From an uncultured Myxococcales bacterium (GTDB taxonomy: Bacteria > Myxococcota_A > UBA9042), in the NCBI GenBank assembly GCA_903955385.1, contig CAJBNH010000169.1:1-32711 (forward strand): a stretch of DNA of 32,711 nt, given 5' to 3'. The stretch's first letter is position 1, and the number at the start of each line of letters is the position of its first letter. Under the pieces are notes generated by a model that was not told the origin of the DNA, did not search any database, and worked only from the letters and a program-made list of their open reading frames with translations. The translations under genes were made by a program, and so were the position numbers. Positions 14,066 to 21,493 of this stretch are shown one piece after another.

Positions 14066-16201
14066 CTAGCGGACGTACGCCACGGCACCGCGGTTCTGGT
14101 CGCAATTGCCGTTGATGCAGAACCACGATCCGCTGTCGAAGCCAGAGTGGTGCAGGATCATGTGGTTGCCGTAGCTGCCGTACTGCGCGTCCAGCGTCGT
14201 GTCGTGGGTGTCGATCCAGTGATACGACGTGGTGTTGTTGTTGCTCGCAAGACCTGCCCAGTTTCCGGCCAAGGCGTTCTGCAGCGTGCTCGCGCAGCGG
14301 CGCGTGTGGGTGTTGGTCGTCGAGGACCAGCCCGCGGGCGACTCGCTGTCGTGTACGCAGTAGGTTTCGACCGGCTGGCCATCGCCGCGTGCCCGCAGCA
14401 GCGTGTACTTCAGGGCATTGACGAACGCATCGGGCAGCTTGGCTGCCGACGACATGGTGGGGCTGGTCAGGTTGCCGACGGCCCCGCCTTGGCCCCAAAC
14501 GGCGACGCTGCTGGGGTACGTGCGCAGAATCAGCGTCCAGCCACCGCCGTCGGTCGACATGTCGCAGTACACCTGAATGGCGTCGGTGGTCGGAGCGCCG
14601 TTGACGTCGACCCAATACAGGCCGTCCTTCAGGGTCGCGCCCTCGGCGGTCGCCGCGTCGCGGACATTCAGGCAGGAAGTGCCTGCCTTGGCCTTGGTCA
14701 CACCCAAGGACGCGACGCAGATGGCGCTGCAGCCGTCGCCGTTCGCGTTGTTGCCGTCGTCGCACTCTTCGGTGACCTCGACGATGCCGTTGCCGCAGGT
14801 GTCGGCGAGACTGCGCCAAACGCCCAAGGCGCAGTAGCGGATCGCGGTGGACTTGGTGTCGAAGTACACGGCGCCCAGCACCGATGCGTTGCAGGGGAAC
14901 GGCGGGTCCGCGGCGGTCTTGAGGATCAACGCTCCGCCCAGACCGACCTTTGCGTTCGCCAGAACCTGAACCTGGATGCTCCAGCTCTGAATGGCGCCGT
15001 CCTGGCCGTTGTTCAGGAACGCGGTGTCGACGACCTGCAAGTACCACTTCCCCTTGGGATTCTTGCCCACCCAAGTGGTCAGGTCGCCGCTGATCGTCTT
15101 GGTCAGGGTGGGCCAAGTGGTCTTGACCGAGGTGCCCTTCGTCGTCTTGTCCCACAGCGTGTACTTGGTGTTGGCTGGGTCGATCACGAAGATTTGCATG
15201 TTGCTGGTGTCGCTGTTCGTCACTTCGGCGGTGATGGTCAGCGACTGGGCGGTTCCGAAGTCGGGCACGTCGATCATGTCGCTCACACCGACGGGGTTGT
15301 TGTCGGGGACGGCGACAGGCGTCTTGGTGCTGGCCGCGACCTCCTGAAACTGGTTGAACAGCAAGCCGTTCGAGATCTCGTCCAGACCGTCCTTGGGCAA
15401 GTTCTCAGCCGTCACGCCCCCGGCGACGCAGTCGTACGTCCCGTCGGCCTTGATGCCCTGCATCACCAGTCCGGTACCGCACGCCTTGCCTACCAGAGGG
15501 CCGCCCGCGACGTCGGCGTATTTGCCGGTGGCGGCGACCTTGGCCAGCGCGGCCGTCTTGGCATACGCGTCCAGATTGGGCGTCCCCTCCAGGTCCGCAT
15601 ACGCACCGGAGGTCGCCACGGCCGCCAGCGCCGCAAGCTTGGCGTACACCGTCAGGTCCGGCGCACCGCTCAGGTCGGCGTACTTGCCGCTGGTGGCGAC
15701 TGTGGACAGGTCTGCCGTTTTGGCATAGTCGGCCAGGACTTGCGCGTCCAGGTGGGCCAGCTTGACGCAGCCAGAGCAATCCAGCCCTTCAGCCAGCGAC
15801 GTCCTCAGCGCAAACGGCACCGACCCGACCCGTCTGCGGGCCAGCTCCGGGTCCTCAGCCACTTGGATGCCCAGCCACACTTCCGACGCCGACGAGAACA
15901 GCTTGGGGTCCAGAGGCGTCTTCGATCCCAATGCGTGCAGAAACGCACCGGATTTCACGGTGACCTTGACGGCGGCCTCGGTCCAGACGGCGTTGCCACC
16001 GACCTCGGCGCCATACAGCCGGAACGCCAGGTCGTAGTCGCCATCGGCCGCCGGAATGCCGTTGGCAGCCGTCAGCACGCCCTCGACCTGGACGGGAGGC
16101 AGGGTCACTGCGGCGGCAGGCAGCGCGCAGGCCAAGACCAGCAGAGCAGTCCACACGGCGCACCAGCAACGCACACCACGAGAGCCTTGTCGCGCGACCA
16201 T
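14066..16201 (-). CDS. Secreted mosaic protein: tail-fibre-like, P, DUF4215, fibrinogen-like
   Basis: 711 aa. Signal peptide (about residues 1-31, ending LPAAA). An N-terminal beta domain (GDYDLAFRLYGAEVGG) precedes three degenerate repeats at about 165-230 (GKYADLSGAPDL, GAYADLEGTPNL, GKYADVAG), like the SGSYNDLSNKPTI repeats of tail fibres. A proprotein-convertase P-type jelly roll follows at about 303-415 (WVGKNPKGKWYLQVVD, GAIQSWSIQVQVL), then a DUF4215 Myxococcota Cys-rich unit at about 467-495 (CGNGIVEVTEECDDGNNANG), then a fibrinogen-like start at about 508-562 (CDMSTDGGGWTLILRT) with its own C-terminal part ending CINGNCDQNRGAVAYVR. No protease or other catalytic motif is visible, so an adhesive or lectin-like surface role is the likeliest guess. 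Start ATG 16201 has GGGGAGG 5-6 nt upstream. Confidence 0.85.
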   Translation of the reverse strand: MVARQGSRGVRCWCAVWTALLVLACALPAAAVTLPPVQVEGVLTAANGIPAADGDYDLAFRLYGAEVGGNAVWTEAAVKVTVKSGAFLHALGSKTPLDPKLFSSASEVWLGIQVAEDPELARRRVGSVPFALRTSLAEGLDCSGCVKLAHLDAQVLADYAKTADLSTVATSGKYADLSGAPDLTVYAKLAALAAVATSGAYADLEGTPNLDAYAKTAALAKVAATGKYADVAGGPLVGKACGTGLVMQGIKADGTYDCVAGGVTAENLPKDGLDEISNGLLFNQFQEVAASTKTPVAVPDNNPVGVSDMIDVPDFGTAQSLTITAEVTNSDTSNMQIFVIDPANTKYTLWDKTTKGTSVKTTWPTLTKTISGDLTTWVGKNPKGKWYLQVVDTAFLNNGQDGAIQSWSIQVQVLANAKVGLGGALILKTAADPPFPCNASVLGAVYFDTKSTAIRYCALGVWRSLADTCGNGIVEVTEECDDGNNANGDGCSAICVASLGVTKAKAGTSCLNVRDAATAEGATLKDGLYWVDVNGAPTTDAIQVYCDMSTDGGGWTLILRTYPSSVAVWGQGGAVGNLTSPTMSSAAKLPDAFVNALKYTLLRARGDGQPVETYCVHDSESPAGWSSTTNTHTRRCASTLQNALAGNWAGLASNNNTTSYHWIDTHDTTLDAQYGSYGNHMILHHSGFDSGSWFCINGNCDQNRGAVAYVR

Positions 16202-16233
16202 GTCCTACCTCCCCGACACTTGGTTTGGCAGGC

Positions 16234-16262
16234 AGGCTACGCGGGACGGGATCTGTGGGCAA
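16234..16262 (-). promoter_or_regulatory. Sigma-70-like promoter of the mosaic secreted protein gene
   Basis: Minus strand TTGCCC (16257-16262), 17-nt spacer, TAGCCT (16234-16239); leader about 26 nt. It lies in the 76-bp gap after the CoA-transferase gene. Confidence 0.6.
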
Positions 16263-16277
16263 CCCCGATGACAGGCG

Positions 16278-17612
16278 CTACATCAAGTGCAACTTGCGCG
16301 CGGCGTCCCGCAGCTCTGTCCGGAAGTCCGGGTGGGCGATGCCGATCAGCGCCTCTGCCCGTTGCCTTGCCGTCCTGCCGCGCAGTTGGGCCACTCCGTA
16401 CTCGGTGACCACGTAGTTCACGTCGTTCTTGCTGGTGGTCACGTGGGTGCCGGGCGCGAGCACCGGGACGATCCGCGAGATGGTGTCGTTCTTGGCCGTC
16501 GAGGGCAGCACGATGAAGGCCTTGCCGCCCTTGGACCGATTGGCCGCGCGGATGAAGTCGACCTGGCCACCGGTGCCGGAGTAGGGCGCGGACCCCAAGC
16601 TCTCCGAACCGCACTGACCCAGCAGGTCGACCTGCAGCGTGGCATTGATGGCGCACAGCTTGTCGTTTTGCGCGACCAGATACGGGTCATTGGTGAAGTC
16701 GACCGGGTGCATCTCAACCGTCGGATTGCGGTGCAGGAAGCGGTAGAGCTTGTGCGACCCAAGGGCGAACGTGGCCACCATCTTGCCCGGCATGAAGGTC
16801 TTGCGGCTGTTGTTGACGGTGCCGCTCTCGACCAGCGACAGGATGCCGTCGCCAAACATCTCGGTGTGGATGCCCAGGTCGTGCTTGCCCTGCAGCTGCA
16901 TCACCACCGCGTCGGGGATGCCGCCATAGCCGATCTGCAGGGTCGATCCGTCCTCGATCAGGTCCGCCACGTACTTGCCGATCGCCACCTGCACCGGGCC
17001 GATGGTGGGCAGACCGACCTCGAAGAGCTCGTCGTCGCTCTCGACGATTCCGGTGACCTGCGACACGTGCAAGTGGCAGTCGCCAAAGGCGTACGGGACG
17101 TTGGGGTTGACCTCCAGCAGGATCACCCGTGCCTTGCGCGCCGCGGCCATCGCGTAGTCGGGGGCCAGGGACAGCGAGAAGTAGCCGTTGTCATCCATCG
17201 GCGAGGCCATCGACACCAGCACATCGGCCGGCACCAGCCCCTGATCGATCAGCATCGGCAGCTCAGAGAAGTACGCGGGCACGAAGTCGATCCAGCCCGC
17301 CATCCCGCCGGGACGCGTCGCCGTGCCGAAGAAGTACGCGTCGTGGCGGATGTTTTGCCTCGTCTCCGGCGTCAGGTAGCCGAACGGACGCATGGGCAGG
17401 ATCTGGCTGACGGCGACGTCTCGCAGCTCGTGGCGGCGGTCGGACAGCGCGTTCAGCAGGGCAGGAGGCTCGGCCGCGGCGGTGGGAACGACGACGGCGT
17501 CGCCATTCCGCACCAAGGCAACGGCCTCTGCCGGGGACATTTTCCTGTCGCGATAAAGGGTTTGGGGGCAAGCCTGCTCTTGGACCTTCGACACCTGGGG
17601 GGGAGTGGTCAT
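16278..17612 (-). CDS. 4-Hydroxybutyrate/acetyl-CoA-type CoA-transferase
   Basis: 444 aa, close to the usual 430-440 of class I 4-hydroxybutyrate CoA-transferases (AbfT/Cat2), which move CoA between acetyl-CoA and a carboxylic acid through a glutamyl-CoA intermediate in the cytoplasm. Matches to the family: YRDRKMSPAEAVALVRNGD and AAEPPALL at the N-terminus, IGYGGIPDAVV, GIHTEMFGDG with the likely catalytic Glu251, GSAPYSGTGGQVDFIRAANR, STAKNDTISRIVP and VVTEYGVAQLRGRTARQRAE. Start ATG 17612 fits the family N-terminus although its ribosome-binding site is weak. No neighbouring aminobutyrate or butyrate pathway genes are present, so substrate preference (4-hydroxybutyrate, acetate, propionate or succinate) is open. 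Confidence 0.88.
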   Translation of the reverse strand: MTTPPQVSKVQEQACPQTLYRDRKMSPAEAVALVRNGDAVVVPTAAAEPPALLNALSDRRHELRDVAVSQILPMRPFGYLTPETRQNIRHDAYFFGTATRPGGMAGWIDFVPAYFSELPMLIDQGLVPADVLVSMASPMDDNGYFSLSLAPDYAMAAARKARVILLEVNPNVPYAFGDCHLHVSQVTGIVESDDELFEVGLPTIGPVQVAIGKYVADLIEDGSTLQIGYGGIPDAVVMQLQGKHDLGIHTEMFGDGILSLVESGTVNNSRKTFMPGKMVATFALGSHKLYRFLHRNPTVEMHPVDFTNDPYLVAQNDKLCAINATLQVDLLGQCGSESLGSAPYSGTGGQVDFIRAANRSKGGKAFIVLPSTAKNDTISRIVPVLAPGTHVTTSKNDVNYVVTEYGVAQLRGRTARQRAEALIGIAHPDFRTELRDAARKLHLM

Positions 17613-17755
17613 CACGGGTCGTTTGTTCCGCACTGTGCTGCGCCTACCGTGCATCGGACCTTCCGGCCGTTCGGTGCAGCGTGCGAGGCGGCTCTACGCC
17701 CGGGCCTCAGGATCGTCAAGCTCCGGACCGTCGTCGCGGGTGTGTCACCGCGTGC

Positions 17756-18241
17756 TCAACGCCCCTTGCCCGGCTTCCCCAGCGCACCCGCCTTGGCCAG
17801 TGCAGCGCGCAAGGCCTCGATTTGACTGGCTTGGTAGAAGTAGGGATAGCGCGAGTGGCCACTCGTGATCTCCTCGACCACCCGGCCGTCCGGCGCGACG
17901 ATGAACATGCGTGGGACGTAGCCGCCGTACTTGCCGAATTTGTCCTTCAGCCACGCAGGCTTCTCGTCGCTGTCCTGCCTGACCATCGTCAGTTGCTTCG
18001 ACAGGCGCACGACCTCCTTGTCCGCGAAGGCAGGAGCCAACGACCGACAGTGCGGGCACCAGTGCGCGAATACCAACAGCGCCATCGGCTTGCGCTTGGC
18101 CTGGGGGATCTTCTGCGCCTCGTCCCAAGTCTGCCAGCGCACACCGGCGGGGAAGTCGATGGGCGTGGCGGCGTGGCCGGGCAGTGCGAGCAACAGGCCG
18201 GCCACAACAAACAGGGCAGCAAACGGGCGGGTGGGCTTCAC
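17756..18241 (-). CDS. Exported thioredoxin-fold protein with CPHC active site
   Basis: 161 aa. Signal peptide (residues 1-24, ending LPGHA). A thioredoxin-like domain follows: ALLVFAHWCPHCRSLAP with active-site Cys62 and Cys65, then GGYVPRMFIV containing the cis-Pro before a strand, as in DsbD-gamma/AGR-like thioredoxins. The CPHC pair is the DsbA-type dipeptide, usually more oxidising than CGPC. Likely a periplasmic thiol-disulfide enzyme. Start is GTG 18241, set by a strong AAGGAG 6 nt upstream and the signal peptide. Confidence 0.85.
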   Translation of the reverse strand: MKPTRPFAALFVVAGLLLALPGHAATPIDFPAGVRWQTWDEAQKIPQAKRKPMALLVFAHWCPHCRSLAPAFADKEVVRLSKQLTMVRQDSDEKPAWLKDKFGKYGGYVPRMFIVAPDGRVVEEITSGHSRYPYFYQASQIEALRAALAKAGALGKPGKGR

Positions 18242-18283
18242 GGGTCTCCTTCAGCCCAGGCGCCACCGCCCGGAGCAGGTGGA

Positions 18284-18312
18284 AGCGTAGGCATTCGGCG
18301 GCACCGGGACAA
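18284..18312 (-). promoter_or_regulatory. Sigma-70-like promoter of the thioredoxin-fold gene
   Basis: Minus strand TTGTCC (18307-18312), 17-nt spacer, TACGCT (18284-18289); leader about 36 nt. The -10 context CTACGCTTCCACCTG is identical to that before the 25237 gene. Confidence 0.6.
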
Positions 18313-18376
18313 GGCGGCACAAGGCATTGGACGACCCCACGGGCAAGTGCCGAACGTGTCGTCGACGGGTGCCCCC

Positions 18377-18406
18377 TTGCGCAGGCCTTGCGGGCAGGCG
18401 TACCGT
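18377..18406 (+). promoter_or_regulatory. Possible promoter of the TrmO gene
   Basis: TTGCGC (18377-18382), 18-nt spacer, TACCGT (18401-18406). Divergent from the thioredoxin-fold promoter. Confidence 0.35.
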
Positions 18407-18477
18407 TTTGTGCCGTGTCGGCCCTCTGGCCGCTTCCCCCGGACCGCGGACGCCCTGCGCCGCATCGGCAGAACCCC

Positions 18478-18957
18478 ATGAGACAGTTGGTCTTCTCTTC
18501 TATCGGTCGCATCCGCACGCCGTTCATCGAGCAAGCGGGGACGCCCATCCAGTCGGCCAACACGCAGGGAGCTGAGGGCACGGTCGAGGTCGATCCGCAC
18601 TACCTCGAGGCGCTGTCGGACCTGGACGGCTTCGACCGAATCTGGCTGATCTATGCGTTTGACCGCACGCAAGGGTGGTCGGCCAAGGTCGTGCCGTACC
18701 TGGACACAGAAGAGCGGGGCATCTTCGCGACCCGTGCGCCGCGTCGTCCCAACCCGATCGGCATGTCGATGGTCGAGCTGTTGCGGATCGAGGGCAACGT
18801 CCTGCACGTCCGAGGCATCGACGTGTTGGACAACACCCCGCTGATCGACATCAAGCCGTATGTGCCGGACTTCGACGCGTGCCCAAACTCCCGCGCCGGT
18901 TGGTACACGGGGCTGCAGCGCTTCGACAACAAGGCCGACGATCGCTTTTCGACCTGA
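18478..18957 (+). CDS. trmO: TrmO-type tRNA (N6-threonylcarbamoyladenosine37) methyltransferase
   Basis: 159 aa, matching the single-domain TrmO/TsaA (UPF0066) family, which N6-methylates t6A37 of certain tRNAs using S-adenosylmethionine through an unusual beta-barrel SAM fold. Family marks: IGRIRTPF near the N-terminus, GAEGTVEVDP, LSDLDGFDRIWLIYAFDR, GIFATRAPRRPNPIGMSMVE (the conserved RxxxRPNPIG) and NTPLIDIKPYVPDFD. It lacks the extra C-terminal domain of the E. coli enzyme. Start ATG 18478 gives the standard N-terminus; no strong ribosome-binding site is seen. Confidence 0.92.
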   Translation: MRQLVFSSIGRIRTPFIEQAGTPIQSANTQGAEGTVEVDPHYLEALSDLDGFDRIWLIYAFDRTQGWSAKVVPYLDTEERGIFATRAPRRPNPIGMSMVELLRIEGNVLHVRGIDVLDNTPLIDIKPYVPDFDACPNSRAGWYTGLQRFDNKADDRFST

Positions 18958-18967
18958 TTTCGCACGG

Positions 18968-21439
18968 TCAGCGGAAGACCACGGTGATCTTGGCTTTGGG
19001 GGAATGGCCCATCAACACAAGCGTTCCCGTGTCGAGCTCCAGGGTGCCGGCGCCTTCGATTTGCAGCCGTCCGTCCTGGACCGCCACGACTTTGCCGTTC
19101 CACGTCGCAGACTTGGGTGCGCCGCCCGGACCCTTGAAGGCCCAACCGTAGGTCAGACCGCCCGCCTCGGTGAAGTGCGACGCTTTCATCACGCCCTCGG
19201 CTCCCGGCCACACCCACAGCTCGCGGTCGTCGCCTGAGTCCTTTAGCGTCCGCACGCCCGTACCGGCCTTGGCGGCAACCACCGTGTCGACCCCCGGGGG
19301 CAGCACAGGCAGCAGCGTGCCGCTGGGCACGAACGCCGGAATCTCGGTCACGGGCGCCTGCACCGTCACCTTGCCGCCCCCCTCCGGGATCTGGAGCGCC
19401 GCGCCGCCCAACAGCGGGTACCAGACGCCTTGCGGCAGCTCGACCTCACGGCTGGTCGCTCCCTTGGTCACGACCGGCGCCACCACGATGCGGTCGCCCA
19501 GCAGGTACTGGTCGGTGCGCGTCCAGCCCGGCACAAAAGTCGGCCAGCTCAGCGCCAGCGGCCGCATCAGGGGCAGCCCCGTGTCTGCCGCGACCTTGGC
19601 CATGCCGTACAGGTACGGAAACAGTTGCGCGTGCAACGCGGCCCACCGCTGGAAGTGCGCCGTGGTCTCTGCGTCCGACTCCCAATTCCAGTTGGCGAAC
19701 GCACTCTTGCCGTGGTGTGTGCGCATCACGGGCGACAGCGCCCCCAGCGACGCCCAGCGGAACCACAGCTCTTTGCTGGTCGGTCCCTCGGCCATCGTCG
19801 ACATGTAGCCGCCGATGTCGTGGCCGTAGTACGGAAAGCCGGTGACGCCCAGGCCCAGACCGATGGGGATCACGCTGGGCAGTCCGTCGCCCAGCTGGAA
19901 GTCGGTCTGCTGGTCGCCCGCCCACACCACCGACACCAGAGGCTGTGACCCAGGCCAAGCCGACCGGACGAAGAACAGGCGCTCGACCTTGTCTACGGTG
20001 TTCTGCTCGTCCAACAGCTGCCGGTTCAGTCGCGCGCAGTCGACGGCATAGCGGTTGTGTACCGCCAGTGGGTCCTCTCCCGATGCCAACACCGCGTCGT
20101 GGGGCAGCCACTCGCAGAAGTCGGCCATCCAGCCGTCAGCGCCCGCCTCCAAGCCCTTGCGGTACACGGACTTTGCCCAGTTCACGGCGGCGGGAGAGGT
20201 GGTGTCCAGCAGCGACGCCGGCACGAACTTGGCGCCGCCGAACAGGTACGGCTGACCCTTCGCATCGTGGATGGTGTGGCCCAGCTGGACGGCCTCAGCG
20301 AACACGTCGGCGTCTTGCGTCAGGAAGGTGTTGTTGTAGGTCAGGAACTTGTATCCCTGATCGTGCAGGTCCTGGGCCAGCTGCGCGAAGTCGGGGTACA
20401 GCTTGGTGTCGACGTTCCAGTCCTCGTCCAGCGTGTAGTCGTCGCCTTCCTTGGTGCCGCCGCGCCAGTCCTCGGTCCAGATGACCGACGCCGGAATCTT
20501 CAGGTCGCGCAGCTTCTTGGCCACGCGCCGCACGTTCTCTGATCCGTACATCGCATCGACCCACGGCGCGAATGCAAACGCCGGGGGCAGGGCGGGGCGA
20601 CCCAGACGCGCGGTCAGGCGCCCCACCGCGGTCTCCGGATCGCCCGCGAAGACATGCAGGCGTACGTTCGGCTCCCACGCCTCCAGGGTTACCGCACCCT
20701 CGTCGCCGGGAGGGCACAGCGAGAACACAGCCCGGTCGTCGGTCTCGAGCCACACCGCAGCGCTGCGGCTGGACAGGTAGATGGGCATGGGCGTGTGGGT
20801 CGAGTGACGGCGCCCCTTCAGCATCCAGTCGCCACTGAACGCGTCCGTGTCGGCCTTGCTGATGCCATCCTCCTGCACCCACAGCGGCACCACCTGTCCG
20901 CGGTGGTCGACGTCGAAGCTCTGACCGCCCAGGCCCAGAAAGTGCTCGTCGGGCAGGCACTTGGCGCGGATCGACGCGCGATTCATGCCGGTGGCCGTGC
21001 CCTTCAACCGCACGATCACTTCGCCCGGACTCCCTTCGGTCACCTCGCCTGAGCCCAGCGCAGCACCGTCGGCCGCCAGCAACGCGAACTCAACACCGTC
21101 GCCGCGTTTCACCACCTTGGCCAGTCGCGCGATCGGGGTCCACGCGGTGGGGCTGGTCTCCTCGATCTTGAAGGCGCCGAAACTGAAGGCTAAGCTGGCC
21201 TTCCCCGCGCCGAAGGAGCCTGCGCCCAGACCGTCCCACAGCTCGCGTTGCTGGGCGTCTCGGATGCGGATGCGCGCCGGAGATGACTCGACCCGGACCT
21301 GCACACCGCCGGCAAGCGTCATCTCGACGGTGCCGGTCGGTGGGGTCTCGCCGCAGTCCTGACAGGTGTCGTCGCAGCCCAGACCGGGCAAGGCAGCGGC
21401 CAGCAATGCCAGCAGCCGCGGGAAGATACGTGTGGTCAT
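18968..21439 (-). CDS. GH31-family alpha-glycosidase lipoprotein
   Basis: 823 aa. Lipoprotein signal with Cys22 (GLGC) followed by Asp-Asp. The body is a family 31 glycoside hydrolase: an N-terminal beta-sandwich, a (beta/alpha)8 barrel from about residue 305 (FAFAPWVDAMYG, VIWTEDWRGG), nucleophile Asp440 in DGWMADFCEWLP, acid/base Asp509 in VVWAGDQQTD, then FPYYGHDIGGY and SPVMRTHHG, and C-terminal sandwiches. It resembles the sulfoquinovosidase branch (WMADF, WAGDQ, SKELWFRW), but the segment after the ExDW motif (GGTKEGDDYT) does not show the Gln-Arg-Trp set that binds the sulfonate, so substrate is more likely another alpha-glycoside. Start ATG 21439 has AGGGGAG 4 nt upstream. An envelope-anchored glycan-degrading enzyme. 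Confidence 0.88.
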   Translation of the reverse strand: MTTRIFPRLLALLAAALPGLGCDDTCQDCGETPPTGTVEMTLAGGVQVRVESSPARIRIRDAQQRELWDGLGAGSFGAGKASLAFSFGAFKIEETSPTAWTPIARLAKVVKRGDGVEFALLAADGAALGSGEVTEGSPGEVIVRLKGTATGMNRASIRAKCLPDEHFLGLGGQSFDVDHRGQVVPLWVQEDGISKADTDAFSGDWMLKGRRHSTHTPMPIYLSSRSAAVWLETDDRAVFSLCPPGDEGAVTLEAWEPNVRLHVFAGDPETAVGRLTARLGRPALPPAFAFAPWVDAMYGSENVRRVAKKLRDLKIPASVIWTEDWRGGTKEGDDYTLDEDWNVDTKLYPDFAQLAQDLHDQGYKFLTYNNTFLTQDADVFAEAVQLGHTIHDAKGQPYLFGGAKFVPASLLDTTSPAAVNWAKSVYRKGLEAGADGWMADFCEWLPHDAVLASGEDPLAVHNRYAVDCARLNRQLLDEQNTVDKVERLFFVRSAWPGSQPLVSVVWAGDQQTDFQLGDGLPSVIPIGLGLGVTGFPYYGHDIGGYMSTMAEGPTSKELWFRWASLGALSPVMRTHHGKSAFANWNWESDAETTAHFQRWAALHAQLFPYLYGMAKVAADTGLPLMRPLALSWPTFVPGWTRTDQYLLGDRIVVAPVVTKGATSREVELPQGVWYPLLGGAALQIPEGGGKVTVQAPVTEIPAFVPSGTLLPVLPPGVDTVVAAKAGTGVRTLKDSGDDRELWVWPGAEGVMKASHFTEAGGLTYGWAFKGPGGAPKSATWNGKVVAVQDGRLQIEGAGTLELDTGTLVLMGHSPKAKITVVFR

Positions 21440-21493
21440 GCGGCTCCCCTTTGGCGGCGGATGGTCGTGTTCGCGAGGGGGCCTATCGCACCG

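Noticed and set aside
14147-17825. Plus-strand frames (14147-16408 and 16287-17825) opposite the mosaic protein and CoA-transferase genes
   Set aside because: The minus-strand genes have clear family motifs; the opposite frames show only Arg/Gly/Val-rich filler.
18968-21439. Naming the GH31 protein a sulfoquinovosidase
   Set aside because: The overall match is good but the sulfonate-binding Gln-Arg-Trp set is not visible.
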